Counted from the first letter of the stretch, positions 7,544 to 15,502 are shown. The stretch: 64,000 nucleotides of DNA from an uncultured Microcaldota archaeon (GCA_903884505.1 CAISET010000016.1:31653-95652), one strand, 5' to 3'. The notes: generated by a model not told the origin, from the sequence alone. Numbers and translations are program-made.

Positions 7544-7982
7544 GCGAAAACACCATCTCACCGAGCTTTTTGCGCCCGTATGTGAACGAAATTGAGCCTT
7601 TTTTGCATTTTGCGACGATGAAATCATCGCCTTCCGGCTCCGAAGGATTCAGGAGGGAAAGCCATATCTTGGCTGATTCACCCTCTAGCTTCAGTTCCGC
7701 GGGCAAATCTTCCGCAGCCTTGGCGAACTGCGCCCCCTTCACGCTTATTGCGGGCTCGAGCCAATCCCAAGAGTTCGCGCTGACTTTCATGAAATGGAGC
7801 TCATCATCCGATGCGATGAGCGCGCGCGGCTTGCCGAGGAGCCTTGCCCTTGCAACAGCCTTCTCAATCGTTTTATTGCCCCTTCTTTCGAAGATGGAGT
7901 TGGGGAGGATTGACGCGAGGCCCTGGCAGAGCGAAAGCGCATGCCTGCCGGCAGACTTGCTCGTCGTTATATAGACTCCCAT
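7527..7982 (-). CDS. Brix domain ribosome-biogenesis protein
   Basis: Archaeal Brix/IMP4-like protein presumed to bind rRNA during ribosome assembly. The start MGVYITTSKSAGRHALSLCQGLASILPNS is typical of archaeal Brix proteins (VTTSRxxS..R.F...LA..LP), followed by KPRALIASDD.. and SISFTYGRKKLGEMVFSHG. At 151 residues it is a single short Brix domain, as in other archaea. It starts 4 nt after rpoP ends and overlaps pcc1. The pairing with eL43, RpoP and Pcc1 is conserved in archaea, so both motif and context support it. Confidence 0.85.
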   Translation of the reverse strand: MGVYITTSKSAGRHALSLCQGLASILPNSIFERRGNKTIEKAVARARLLGKPRALIASDDELHFMKVSANSWDWLEPAISVKGAQFAKAAEDLPAELKLEGESAKIWLSLLNPSEPEGDDFIVAKCKKGSISFTYGRKKLGEMVFSHGSEH

Positions 7983-7986
7983 GAAC

Positions 7987-8118
7987 CTAATCGGTCTTCA
8001 CGTCCTTTGCGACGGGCGGCCGCTCCTTGAAAAGCACGCGGTTGCCGCAGTACGGGCAGCGCACGAAGACCTCATCGAGCGCCTTGATTGTCTTCTTGCA
8101 TTTGAGGCATTTGTACAT
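7987..8118 (-). CDS. rpoP: DNA-directed RNA polymerase subunit P (Rpo12/RPB12)
   Basis: Zinc-ribbon subunit of the archaeal RNA polymerase, equivalent to eukaryotic RPABC4. The 43-residue frame reads MYKCLKCKKTIKALDE, then VFVRCPYCGNRVLFKERPP and ends VAKDVKTD. The two CxxC knuckles (CLKC and CPYC) and the CGNRVLFK.RPP motif are diagnostic for this family. It lies 6 nt after eL43 and 4 nt before the Brix gene, the standard archaeal order. Confidence 0.95.
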   Translation of the reverse strand: MYKCLKCKKTIKALDEVFVRCPYCGNRVLFKERPPVAKDVKTD

Positions 8119-8124
8119 AACGAC

Positions 8125-8370
8125 TCACCTTTTTGCGCCCCTGGCGCCCTCAAGCGATCTCCTTGCCGTATCCCCGGTTGCGGTTGTAAGCGAGTATGCG
8201 CCGCCGGCGAACCTTGAGCCGCACGACCTGCATTCCCATAGCGAGTTGCCTTTCCGTTTAACGGAATCCTTCCCGCACGTCGGGCAGGGATACCTTGCGC
8301 TCCGCTGCCTGTCCACGTCGCGCGCCCTTTTTCTCAGTTCAGCGCCGTATCTCACGCCTGCCTTCACCAT
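8125..8370 (-). CDS. rpl37ae: Large-subunit ribosomal protein eL43 (L37Ae)
   Basis: Zinc-finger protein of the 50S subunit. The C4 finger is visible as YPCPTCGKDSVKRKG and WECRSCGSRFAGGAY, and the end TTATGDTARRSL is the usual family tail. The ATG at 8370 is preferred over the longer frame from 8403 because GGAGGT lies five bases upstream and the family begins right there with the basic GVRYGAELRKRA. A TATA-like TTTTATAGG at 8415-8407 (minus strand) suggests an internal promoter for the eL43-rpoP-Brix-pcc1-pfdB part of the superoperon. Confidence 0.93.
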   Translation of the reverse strand: MVKAGVRYGAELRKRARDVDRQRSARYPCPTCGKDSVKRKGNSLWECRSCGSRFAGGAYSLTTATGDTARRSLEGARGAKR

Positions 8371-8428
8371 AGCATACCTCCGAAACCCCTCAATTATGTC
8401 CAACTACCTATAAAAGCGCTCGTCAAAC

Positions 8429-8475
8429 AGGGTGTTGAAGCGCCGCATATGCGCCTCAACATCCTTCAACACCCT
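8429..8475. repeat. 12-bp perfect inverted repeat between rrp42 and eL43
   Basis: AGGGTGTTGAAG (8429-8440) and its exact complement CTTCAACACCCT (8464-8475) flank a 23-nt loop that itself holds GCCGCATATGCGCC. The hairpin begins 2 nt after the rrp42 stop codon and lies before the TATA-like box of eL43. It could end or process the exosome transcript before the eL43 promoter. No T-rich tract follows on the minus strand, so a simple intrinsic terminator is not evident. Confidence 0.6.
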
Positions 8476-8477
8476 TT

Positions 8478-9248
8478 TCAGAGAAGGGCCCTAAGCTCGT
8501 TGCCCTTTGCGAATGATGCATCAACCAGGCTCAGGAGCTCGTCCTTGGTGAAGCCGCCCGCGCAGCCCTTCTGCACTGCGCAGACGTAGTCCGGGGTGGT
8601 CGCTATTGTTATGCGCGCGTCCATTGCCGTTTCCTCATCAAGGCAGGGGTCAGCGAGCAGCGCCTGGCCCACTTTTGCGAATGTGGTGGTCACGCACCTG
8701 TTCCCTACCTTCAGCGGGCCCGCGTATTCGCCGCGGATGACCTTCCCGTCCCTGTATTTGGGCATCCTGCAGTTCTCAATCGCGGCCATCGCTGCGAGCG
8801 CTGCCGCGTCGAACATGTTGCCATCGTGGTCGAGGACGTAGATGTCCACGAACACCATCCAGACCTTCTCGGCCTCGATGAAGAGCGACGGCAGGTCTAC
8901 CGCATTGCTGCTCCTTATCCCGCGGTCAACGACCCTTGCGAGCTCTATTGACGCAGGGCTTGGCGGGCCCGGCTCGAACGTCGGGGATGCCATTGGGAGA
9001 AGCTCCGCGTTTGTCGAGAGGACTCCTTCCTCGGGCCTGTCCGCGAATGGAGTGCCGACATCCATCTTTATTCCCACGAGCACCTGCGTCTGGCCCAAGT
9101 GCACTTTGGCGCTTCCCTCCGCTGAGGGGATTGCGCCCTTCTCAATTGTTATGTTCCTGTACTGGTCGAACGCGCGCTTGTCAGGCCTTTTTCCCTTAGC
9201 TATCAAATCCCTTACGAAATCCTTCTTGACCTCATCAAGTATGTCCAT
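8478..9248 (-). CDS. rrp42: Exosome complex component Rrp42
   Basis: Non-catalytic RNase PH-like subunit that alternates with Rrp41 in the hexameric ring of the archaeal exosome, the 3'-5' RNA degradation machine. Features: GKRPDKRAFDQYRNITIEKG at the start, AEGSAKVHLGQTQVLVGIK, a ring-interface region with VDRGIRSSNAVDLPSL, and VDIYVLDHDGNMFDAA. It lacks the phosphate-binding and catalytic residues typical of Rrp41, as expected. The ATG at 9248 follows AGGGTGATTTTG; the upstream part of the open frame lies in rrp41. The 256-residue length is normal. It starts 10 nt after rrp41. Confidence 0.95.
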   Translation of the reverse strand: MDILDEVKKDFVRDLIAKGKRPDKRAFDQYRNITIEKGAIPSAEGSAKVHLGQTQVLVGIKMDVGTPFADRPEEGVLSTNAELLPMASPTFEPGPPSPASIELARVVDRGIRSSNAVDLPSLFIEAEKVWMVFVDIYVLDHDGNMFDAAALAAMAAIENCRMPKYRDGKVIRGEYAGPLKVGNRCVTTTFAKVGQALLADPCLDEETAMDARITIATTPDYVCAVQKGCAGGFTKDELLSLVDASFAKGNELRALL

Positions 9249-9258
9249 CAAAATCACC

Positions 9259-10044
9259 CTAATATGGCTGCTCGCCCTGCTGGCCTCCAGCCGGCTGCTC
9301 CTGCGGAAGTGCTTCCGGGGCGGGCGCAACGCCCTTCTCCTCCTTCTCAGTGTAGCGCGCCTTGAGCGCCTTCACCTGCAGGTCGCTCACCGTCTTCGCG
9401 CCCTCGAAGGCGAGGTCTATCGCCTTTGCTATCTCGTCCTTCGTGAGCATCCCGTCCATCTGGAACAGGAGCACTTCGCCGGTCCTCAGCGAGACCGCGA
9501 ATGGCATGTCGGACTGCCCGAAGTTGTCCTCGTATTTTCCGAAATCGAGGGCTATCTGCCCGTCTATCTTGCCTGCCGCGATTCCGGCCACGACATCCTT
9601 CATCGGAATTCCCGCGTCCGCGAGCGCGACTGCAGCTGCGGTTAGGCCCGCGACCCGCGTCCCGCCATCGGCCTGCAGCACCTCTATGAAGATGTCGATT
9701 GCGGTCTTGGGGAAGTGCTCGGCGAGCACGACGTTCTCGAAGACCTCCTGTATCACCTTCGAGATTTCCCTTGAGCGCCTGTTAGGCCCCGTCCTCCCGT
9801 GCTCCTCGAAGGATGCGAAAGGCGACATGGAATACCTGCAGCGCACGACCGCCTTGTACGGGTTTATGTCATGGCGGGGTATGCACTCCTTCGGCCCGTA
9901 GACTGCGGCGAGAATCTTGTTGTTGCCCCACTCGATGTATGCGGAGCCGTCAGCCTTGTTAAGGACTCCTGCCTTTATCGTCATGGGCCTCAAATCCGCG
10001 AGGCCTCTCCCGTCGAGCCTCTTTCCGTTGACAATCAGTTTCAT
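9259..10044 (-). CDS. rrp41: Exosome complex component Rrp41 (catalytic)
   Basis: Phosphorolytic subunit of the archaeal exosome; with Rrp42 it degrades RNA 3'-5' using phosphate and can also tail RNA with ADP. The chain shows NGKRLDGRGLADLRPM, GSAYIEWGNNKILAAVYGP, the RNA-binding RCRYSMSPFAS and RTGPNRRSREISKVI, and the active-site stretch IEVLQADGGTRVAGLTAAAV with LADAGIPMKD and GKIDGQIALDFGKYED. After the RNase PH domain comes an extra 25-residue tail rich in Pro, Gln and Gly (APAPEALPQEQPAGGQ), unusual but low in complexity. ATG 10044 is taken rather than 10062 because GGGAGG lies at the right distance before it and the family starts there. Confidence 0.95.
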   Translation of the reverse strand: MKLIVNGKRLDGRGLADLRPMTIKAGVLNKADGSAYIEWGNNKILAAVYGPKECIPRHDINPYKAVVRCRYSMSPFASFEEHGRTGPNRRSREISKVIQEVFENVVLAEHFPKTAIDIFIEVLQADGGTRVAGLTAAAVALADAGIPMKDVVAGIAAGKIDGQIALDFGKYEDNFGQSDMPFAVSLRTGEVLLFQMDGMLTKDEIAKAIDLAFEGAKTVSDLQVKALKARYTEKEEKGVAPAPEALPQEQPAGGQQGEQPY

Positions 10045-10073
10045 CTTTCCAGTTCCTCCCATTCAAATCACCA

Positions 10074-10841
10074 TCAAACCTGCTGCTTAAGGAATGCCGC
10101 CATCCTGTCGGTCAGCCCCGGCATGTGCGCCTCCTTCTCAATCTTCAGCACCGCTGCAGCCGCCAATGCGGAGTTTCCGCCCTTTATCCAGATGCGGCCG
10201 TTTCTTCCTACAAGAATTTCGCTCTTTGTTGCGTCCATGAGCATGCTTATCATCGAGCTTTTCTTCCCGATTATGCGCGGAATCTTCACGGAGAGGACTT
10301 CGACGATTTCTCCTGAGGCGAGCTTGCGCGCATCCGTCAAATCGACGTTCTTCACCTCATCGACGTCCTTCACTTTCGCGTAGATGATGTCACCGAGCTC
10401 GAACTCGTCGCGCGTCTCCTTGCTGGAGAGGAAGCCGTTGTAGGGCGACTTTATGTCCACGTTGTAGCCCGAGAACTTCACTTCCTTAACCACGCCTACC
10501 AAGTAGTCGTCGAGCGTTGGAAGGTAGCATCCTTCGAGGGGCACGAGCCTTGAAACGCTCTCATCGTAGAGGCCCAGTATGCTCGAGTAGGTCTTTCCCT
10601 GGTCGACGAAGCCGTACTGCACCGCCTTGGGCGAGTCCGCCAGCTTCTCCCCCGGGACTACGACGCGGGTTATGTGCGGCCCTGAAATCTCCGGCTCCTC
10701 GGGCGCAGGGGGGCGCTCCTCCCTGTTGAACTCCCTTCTCGGCGGGAAAGGCCTGCGGCCGAATCCTCTTCCGCCGCCCCCTTCCCTGCCGCGGAACCCT
10801 CCGCCGCCACCGCCTCCTCCGAACTTTCCTTCACCATACAT
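10074..10841 (-). CDS. rrp4: Exosome cap protein Rrp4 with Gly/Arg-rich N-terminal extension
   Basis: RNA-binding cap subunit of the exosome (N-terminal, S1 and KH domains) that guides RNA into the Rrp41/42 ring. The core starts around ITRVVVPGEKLADSP, followed by the S1 part (YLVGVVKEVKFSGYNVDI, GDIIYAKVKDVDE) and the KH part (PRIIGKKSSMISMLMD, GRNGRIWIKGG). The first 50 residues are an unusual low-complexity extension: eight Gly in a row, then FRGREGGGGRGFGRRPF and PPRREFNREERPPAPEE, resembling eukaryotic RGG boxes. Start ATG at 10841 is 26 nt downstream of sbds. RGG-like tails commonly bind RNA, so it may add RNA affinity at the exosome pore (inference). Confidence 0.93.
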   Translation of the reverse strand: MYGEGKFGGGGGGGGFRGREGGGGRGFGRRPFPPRREFNREERPPAPEEPEISGPHITRVVVPGEKLADSPKAVQYGFVDQGKTYSSILGLYDESVSRLVPLEGCYLPTLDDYLVGVVKEVKFSGYNVDIKSPYNGFLSSKETRDEFELGDIIYAKVKDVDEVKNVDLTDARKLASGEIVEVLSVKIPRIIGKKSSMISMLMDATKSEILVGRNGRIWIKGGNSALAAAAVLKIEKEAHMPGLTDRMAAFLKQQV

Positions 10842-10867
10842 CAAATCACCATCCTTCTGAGAAGAGG

Positions 10868-11560
10868 CTACTTCACTACCTTCGTTTCCACGGTCCCACC
10901 CGTGACCTTGTTTATGCGGTTGTAGAAGTCGCCCTGCATTCCCGCAGGCATCTCGACGACCGCGATGAGGGAGCCGTTGCTCTGCCATTCCTCCTGCGTC
11001 ACATGGAACTCCTTCAGCGTCCCGAACGCCTTCGGGGCGTGCTCCGCAGGAATCCTCACCGCGATTTTCACCTTCTCGAACTTAAGCGGCAGGATGAGCC
11101 TCAGCGACTTCAATACGTCGTCAATCTGCGCGTCCGCGTTCTTGAACGGGTCTATGTGCACCTTCGCCTCCAAAAGCGCCTTCTCTATGCGCTGCGGCGG
11201 GTGCGGCGCGCCTGTCCTCGGGTCCACGCATTCGCGCGCGAGGATTGCAACTATCTTCTTCTCCTTCTCCTCCAATAGCCTCTTCCTTTGCTCCGTTGTC
11301 AAGGGCACCTCGCCCTTCTTTAGCATTATCTCCAGGATTTTCATTATGTCCGTGGTCTGGAAGGCCTTCTTGATTGCCTGCTCCGTGTGGCGCTCGCCCT
11401 TCTTCGCATCCTCGAAGACCTCCTCGATCACGAGGATGTTGCTGAGGTCCGGCTTCTGGCCCGTCTTGTAGAGGTATGCCATGTCCGGGTCCACGAAAAG
11501 CTCGAAGTGCACGCCCTCATGGTCGTAGCGCGCTATTATCGCCTTGTCTAGGCTGACCAT
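10868..11560 (-). CDS. sbds: Ribosome maturation protein SBDS (SDO1)
   Basis: Conserved ribosome-assembly factor that in eukaryotes helps release the anti-association factor eIF6 from the large subunit. The three-domain, 230-residue architecture is complete: an N-terminal FYSH domain (ARYDHEGVHFELFVDPDMAY, VFEDAKKGERHTEQAIKKAF), a central helical domain (PLTTEQRKRLLEEKEKKIV, RTGAPHPPQRIEKALLEA), and a C-terminal ferredoxin-like domain (AVRIPAEHAPKAFGTLKEF). It lies between psmA and rrp4, the classical archaeal order. The 8-nt gap to psmA implies one transcript. Confidence 0.95.
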   Translation of the reverse strand: MVSLDKAIIARYDHEGVHFELFVDPDMAYLYKTGQKPDLSNILVIEEVFEDAKKGERHTEQAIKKAFQTTDIMKILEIMLKKGEVPLTTEQRKRLLEEKEKKIVAILARECVDPRTGAPHPPQRIEKALLEAKVHIDPFKNADAQIDDVLKSLRLILPLKFEKVKIAVRIPAEHAPKAFGTLKEFHVTQEEWQSNGSLIAVVEMPAGMQGDFYNRINKVTGGTVETKVVK

Positions 11561-11568
11561 CTGCTCAA

Positions 11569-12282
11569 CTAGACCTTGGCGAGGTACTTCTCGACGTCCG
11601 CGTCGCTGAGTACCTCAAACTTTCTCGTCTTCTTCGTGATTATCGCGATGTCCACGTTCACGGTCTTCAGCTTCTGCTCCGTGGCCTTCTTCAGCGCCCT
11701 GAGCGCGAGGAGCGCCCCGTCGTCCACCGACATCCCGGGCTTGTACTCCTTCTCGAAGAACTCCTCGACCTCCTTCCTTCCCGCGCCGATTGCGGCCGCG
11801 TTGTAGCCGGAGAGCGCGCCGGAGGGGTCGACCTCGAAGAGCCTGGGCTCAGAGTCGATTCCGCCCATCAGGAGCGAGACGCCGAACGGCCTTATGCCGC
11901 CATACTGGGTGTAGAGCTGCGCGAGGTCGCTCAGGTGCTTGGCTATGCCCTCCAGGTTCGCGTCCTCGCCGTAGGTCATCTTGTGCTTCTGGGACTCGAC
12001 CCTTGCGATGTCGACGAGCCTCCTTGCATCGCCAACGAGCCCGCTTGCGGTCGCTGCGATGTGGTTGTCTATCATGAATATCTTCTTCATGTATTCCGTG
12101 AGCTGCAGCGGCGCGCTCGAGGACTTGTGCGCCACGAGGACGACTCCATCGCCGCACACTACGCCCATTGCGGTCGCTCCGCGCCTCACCGCTTCCTTGG
12201 CATACTCTACCTGGAACAGCCTTCCATCAGGGCTGAAGACTGTGATAGCCCGGTCATATGCTTGCGGAGAAACAGGGTACAA
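11569..12282 (-). CDS. psmA: Proteasome alpha subunit
   Basis: Outer-ring subunit of the 20S proteasome, which gates entry of unfolded substrates. Diagnostic parts: YDRAITVFSPDGRLFQVEYAKEAV (the H0 helix and gate region), TAMGVVCGDGVVLVAHK, the KMTYGED.. region and YGGIRPFGVSLLMGG. The 237-residue length is standard. The start is a TTG at 12282 placed after GAGGTGGTATT, a good ribosome site, giving MYPVSPQAYDRAI, the usual N-terminus. No beta subunit or PAN ATPase is in the window. It heads the exosome half of the split superoperon, so its own promoter faces the plus-strand gene at 12367. Confidence 0.95.
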   Translation of the reverse strand: MYPVSPQAYDRAITVFSPDGRLFQVEYAKEAVRRGATAMGVVCGDGVVLVAHKSSSAPLQLTEYMKKIFMIDNHIAATASGLVGDARRLVDIARVESQKHKMTYGEDANLEGIAKHLSDLAQLYTQYGGIRPFGVSLLMGGIDSEPRLFEVDPSGALSGYNAAAIGAGRKEVEEFFEKEYKPGMSVDDGALLALRALKKATEQKLKTVNVDIAIITKKTRKFEVLSDADVEKYLAKV

Positions 12283-12366
12283 AATACCACCTCTCTAGTT
12301 TTCTCTCATTTACGGGATAGTTTGGCACATCGGTATTTAAATATCTGATTGAAAGTTAGAACTGCC

Positions 12367-13311
12367 ATGGTGAAGCTCATCCCCGCAATCTGCCCGCAAT
12401 GCGGGTCGAAACTGAAGCTGCCCGAGGGGACGACGAAGACCACCTGCCAGTTCTGCGGCACCGAAATACTTCTCGACAAAGGTGAGGTCGTAGTCATCCA
12501 CAAGGAGGACGTGGAGGGCAAGGCGGCGCGGCTGCTCAGCGTTGCGGAGAAGTACTGGGACACCTGGAAGTTCCAGGAGATGCGCGATGCCTGCAAGCAG
12601 CTGCTGGAGCTCGACCCGGACAACCCGGTGGGCTGGCTGTACAACGCCATCTCGGCCTGCGGCGTAGGCAACAATGCCGAATTCGAAAGGTCAATGGATG
12701 AGGCGCGGAAGCTTAGCGCGAAAAAGATGGGCTCGCAGCAGTCAAACTATTTCAGGCAGAAGGTTGACTGGGCGTACAACAACATCGCAAATAACATATT
12801 GAAATACGTGGCCACGGACGATTTCGGAAATGCGGGTGTCTGCGCATACATGATGGTCTGGATGAAACCGGAGAATCCGCTCGGCTGGTGGTACAGGGGA
12901 TACGCAATTTCGGAGCAGGCGAGGGCACAGGCAATGGCAGCTGCGAAGAAAGCAGGCATGCCCAGAGGGCAGGCGAGCGTCACGCCGGCGATGGTTAAGG
13001 AAGGCAGGGATGCGATTGCCAAGGCATGGCAGCTATACGACCAGAGCCCGAACGATGAGTTCAGCAAAAGATTCAAGGAAGTGGCCGGGAAGCGGTTCGG
13101 GGCCGTGCGCTGGACGCACATAAAATCGCTTATCTGGACGGCGCTGGTGAGCGCAGGCTCGCTGGTCGGCGCAGTTTTGATTGCCGCCATATCCCTGGGC
13201 ACCCTTGCGATATGCGCCGGGGTCGCTGCGCTGTTCGCCATTCTTATGGCGGTGCTCGGAATCTCGGAGCTGTGGTTCCTGCTCACGAAGAACGAGAGGA
13301 ACTTCATCTGA
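12367..13311 (+). CDS. Zinc-ribbon, TPR-like membrane protein
   Basis: A 314-residue protein with an N-terminal zinc ribbon (ICPQCGSKLKLPEG and TTCQFCGTEILLD), a helical TPR-like middle (EKYWDTWKFQEMRDACKQLLELDPDNPVGWLYNA) and two C-terminal transmembrane segments (about residues 262-285 and 288-308). The zinc ribbon and solenoid would face the cytoplasm. ATG 12367 lies about 29 nt after the TATA box TATTTAAATA (12334-12343), fitting a leaderless mRNA. It is the only plus-strand gene inside the TPR island and is convergent with the TPR gene at 13312 (0 nt gap). No named family recognised; inference is a membrane scaffold or sensor. Confidence 0.65.
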   Translation: MVKLIPAICPQCGSKLKLPEGTTKTTCQFCGTEILLDKGEVVVIHKEDVEGKAARLLSVAEKYWDTWKFQEMRDACKQLLELDPDNPVGWLYNAISACGVGNNAEFERSMDEARKLSAKKMGSQQSNYFRQKVDWAYNNIANNILKYVATDDFGNAGVCAYMMVWMKPENPLGWWYRGYAISEQARAQAMAAAKKAGMPRGQASVTPAMVKEGRDAIAKAWQLYDQSPNDEFSKRFKEVAGKRFGAVRWTHIKSLIWTALVSAGSLVGAVLIAAISLGTLAICAGVAALFAILMAVLGISELWFLLTKNERNFI

Positions 13312-14007
13312 TCAGGAAGCCGGCCGCTGCCTAATGAAGACAGCAGTCCCGCATTCTTCACATTGTTTCTTCTGCGCCTCCTCGAACTTCTTCCTGCATG
13401 CCTCCGCCTCGCCTTTCCTGTTCATTTTCTGGAGGAGCGCCACCTTCCGGCTCAATGCCATCAGGTCATTGGGGTCGGCATCAAGGGCTTTTTCGTTGCA
13501 GCCGAGAGCCTCCTGGAGCTTGCCTTGCCTGAAAAGCGCCACGATCTTGTTGCCAACTGCGAACTCATTTTTTGGCTCTATTTCCAGCGCCTTATCATAG
13601 AAAGCGATTGCCCCGCTGCAATCGCCCTGCGTTACCATGATGTCGCCCTTCCAACGCCACGCGTCCACGTATTTCGGGTCCAGCTTCAGCACTTCATCGA
13701 AACAGGCAGCCGCGTCGCCGTATTTTTCCATCTTGGACAACGCAAAGCCCTTGTTCATCCAGAGTTCTATGGAAGGCTTGATGCTGATTGCTTTGCCATA
13801 GCTTCTGGCTGCCTCTTCGAATTCTCCGAGGCATTGCAGGGCGCCGCCGCGGTTCATCAACGCCCCCAAGTGGTTCGGGTCGATTTTGAGCGCCCTATCG
13901 CAGTATTCAAGCGCCTTTTTATATTCCCCGGCCATGACTTGGTCGGCCGCCCTGCCTGCGAGGCTTTCCGCTGATTCGGTTTTCTTTTCGATGAGTTTTT
14001 CAGCCAT
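13312..14007 (-). CDS. TPR repeat protein
   Basis: A 231-residue cytoplasmic protein made almost entirely of tetratricopeptide repeats, about six units of 34 residues. Repeat signatures include KKALEYCDRALKIDPNHLGAL, ARSYGKAISIKPS, AACFDEVLKLDPKYVDAWR and AIAFYDKALEIEPKNEFAV. The C-terminus has CEECG, part of a possible half zinc knuckle. TPR solenoids bind peptide tails of partner proteins; the partner is unknown. It is the most downstream member of a minus-strand TPR set (16142 to 13312) inserted in the ribosome/exosome gene order. Confidence 0.8.
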   Translation of the reverse strand: MAEKLIEKKTESAESLAGRAADQVMAGEYKKALEYCDRALKIDPNHLGALMNRGGALQCLGEFEEAARSYGKAISIKPSIELWMNKGFALSKMEKYGDAAACFDEVLKLDPKYVDAWRWKGDIMVTQGDCSGAIAFYDKALEIEPKNEFAVGNKIVALFRQGKLQEALGCNEKALDADPNDLMALSRKVALLQKMNRKGEAEACRKKFEEAQKKQCEECGTAVFIRQRPAS

Positions 14008-14033
14008 AAATATACCACCACGCTGTGCCCTGC

Positions 14034-14750
14034 TTACTGGGATATCGGGGGCAGGCCCGAGGAATCTTTTTTGGATTGACCGTCTTCTTTTTCTATTAGC
14101 CGGGCAAGCCTGTTAAGCAGCATTTCTGACTCATCGAACCTGCCGATTTTGTCAAGGGCCTGCACGATTATGATGAGCAAGCCGGGGTTATTCGGCTGCA
14201 GGTCGAGGGCCCTTTTGAGGTAGGGCAGTGCATCTATAAGATGTTCTGGCTGGGAGGAAAGGAGGCTTCCAAGGTTGGCGAGCATGAGCACATTGTCCGG
14301 GTCTTTCTCCAGCGCCTGCTTATAGAATGAGATTGCCTCGTCATCTCTCCTAAGATGCGTAAGCGCAATGCCCTTGTAGGCGAGCGCATTGCTGAATCCC
14401 GGGTCTATCCTGAGCGCCTCGTCGAAGCAGGGGAGGGATTCCTCGTACTTCCCAAGTGCGCAGAGGGCGAATCCCTTGTGGTAATGGGCATCATCGTAAT
14501 CCGGCTTGATTTTAAGCGCCTGGTCGCAGCATTCGATGGCTTCCCTATGCCGCCCGATGCTGGAGAGGGCATCGGCTTTGGTAAGCCAGAGGTCTTCCCG
14601 GTCCGGCTTCAACTTGAGCGCTTTGTCGAGGATGGGCAGGGCGCGCTCGAATTTCCCCGATACCATAAGCTCGTTGGCCTGGATGATTAGCTCTCGCGCG
14701 TCATCCTTCTTTTCGATTTTTTTGCCTGCGACTTTTTCAACCATGAGCAT
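14034..14750 (-). CDS. TPR repeat protein
   Basis: A 238-residue TPR solenoid. Repeats are visible as ERALPILDKALKLKPDREDL, AIECCDQALKIKPDYDDAHY, SLPCFDEALRIDPGFSNALA, AISFYKQALEKDPDNVLML and YLKRALDLQPNNPGLL. The first residues (MVEKVAGKKIEKKDDA) resemble the start of the neighbouring TPR protein at 14007 (MAEKLIEKKTESAES), suggesting a local duplication. It starts one codon after the preceding gene's stop, so the two are co-translated. The tail KKDSSGLPPISQ is disordered. Confidence 0.8.
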   Translation of the reverse strand: MLMVEKVAGKKIEKKDDARELIIQANELMVSGKFERALPILDKALKLKPDREDLWLTKADALSSIGRHREAIECCDQALKIKPDYDDAHYHKGFALCALGKYEESLPCFDEALRIDPGFSNALAYKGIALTHLRRDDEAISFYKQALEKDPDNVLMLANLGSLLSSQPEHLIDALPYLKRALDLQPNNPGLLIIIVQALDKIGRFDESEMLLNRLARLIEKEDGQSKKDSSGLPPISQ

Positions 14751-14753
14751 TAC

Positions 14754-15107
14754 CTATTCCTGCGCCGCCTGCTTGAAAACTTCCGCCAGCTTCTGCGCGG
14801 CGTTCCTCCTTCCCTCCAATGCGTCCTTGTCTTTTGGGCCGAGTTTGAGCGCCTGCCCATAGCTGGCAATCGCCTTCCTGAAGCAGTCCCCCGCCCCGTA
14901 GGTGTCCCTCATCTTCATCTTGCAGTCGCCGAGCGAGTAGAGCGCTGCGCCCTTGTTGCAGAGAGCGCCGACTGAATCGGGCTTTAGCTTGAGTGCCTTC
15001 TCGAAGCATTCGAGCGCCTTTGCGAAGTCTCCTTTTTCGTAGGCTTTTATGCCCTCATCGAAAACTTTCTTTCCCGTCTCCTTGGCTGTTTTTTCCATTC
15101 GGCTCAC
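14754..15107 (-). CDS. Short TPR repeat protein
   Basis: A 117-residue protein with two to three TPR units: AYEKGDFAKALECFEKALKLKPDSVG, GDCFRKAIASYGQALKLGPKDK and a final helix ALEGRRNAAQKLAEVFKQA. The GTG start at 15107 overlaps the stop of the preceding gene (GTGA); an ATG three codons later is possible. Too short for a full superhelical groove, it may work as an adaptor or bind neighbours in the same operon (inference). Confidence 0.75.
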   Translation of the reverse strand: MSRMEKTAKETGKKVFDEGIKAYEKGDFAKALECFEKALKLKPDSVGALCNKGAALYSLGDCKMKMRDTYGAGDCFRKAIASYGQALKLGPKDKDALEGRRNAAQKLAEVFKQAAQE

Positions 15108-15502
15108 TTGAGTCGCGTTACATCATCCTTCATCTTTGGCTTTACCTGGTCATCCTTTATGCTGGGCTTTACCTGGTCAGCCCAAAAGTCGAGCACTGCC
15201 TCCATCGCTTTTATCTTCTGGTTTATGTCCGACGCGTCTCCCCCGTAGAGGGAAACCCACATCTCGAGGCGCTTTGCGTGCTCAAAATCGGATGAGTTTC
15301 TGTGCGTATCGTCCTGTGTTTCGTCGCTCTTCACCCTTAGCATCGCCTTCGCATTCCACGCTACAGCTGCACAGTCCATTTTCATCGGATTAGTGAAGCC
15401 TATCGCGGAGGTTGTCTCCAAATGGAGTTCGTCGGCCCTTTGGACGAGCTCCTGCAGGCTTTTGCGCTGTCCATCGCTAATCAGTGCCTTGCTAGCTTCC
15501 AT
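15104..15502 (-). CDS. Unknown helical protein with duplicated C-terminal segment
   Basis: A 132-residue protein of unknown family, mostly predicted helical, beginning MEASKALISDGQRKSLQELV. The ATG at 15502 follows GAGGGTGAATTG and is preferred over the longer frame from 15550. Its last 20 residues carry a tandem repeat, DQVKPSIKD then DQVKPKMKD, encoded by a 27-bp direct duplication (GGCTTTACCTGGTCA at 15138 and 15165 on the plus strand). Upstream lies its own TATA-like TTTATATACTTAAA. The gene overlaps the next TPR gene by 4 nt, so it belongs to the TPR operon. Confidence 0.65.
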   Translation of the reverse strand: MEASKALISDGQRKSLQELVQRADELHLETTSAIGFTNPMKMDCAAVAWNAKAMLRVKSDETQDDTHRNSSDFEHAKRLEMWVSLYGGDASDINQKIKAMEAVLDFWADQVKPSIKDDQVKPKMKDDVTRLK

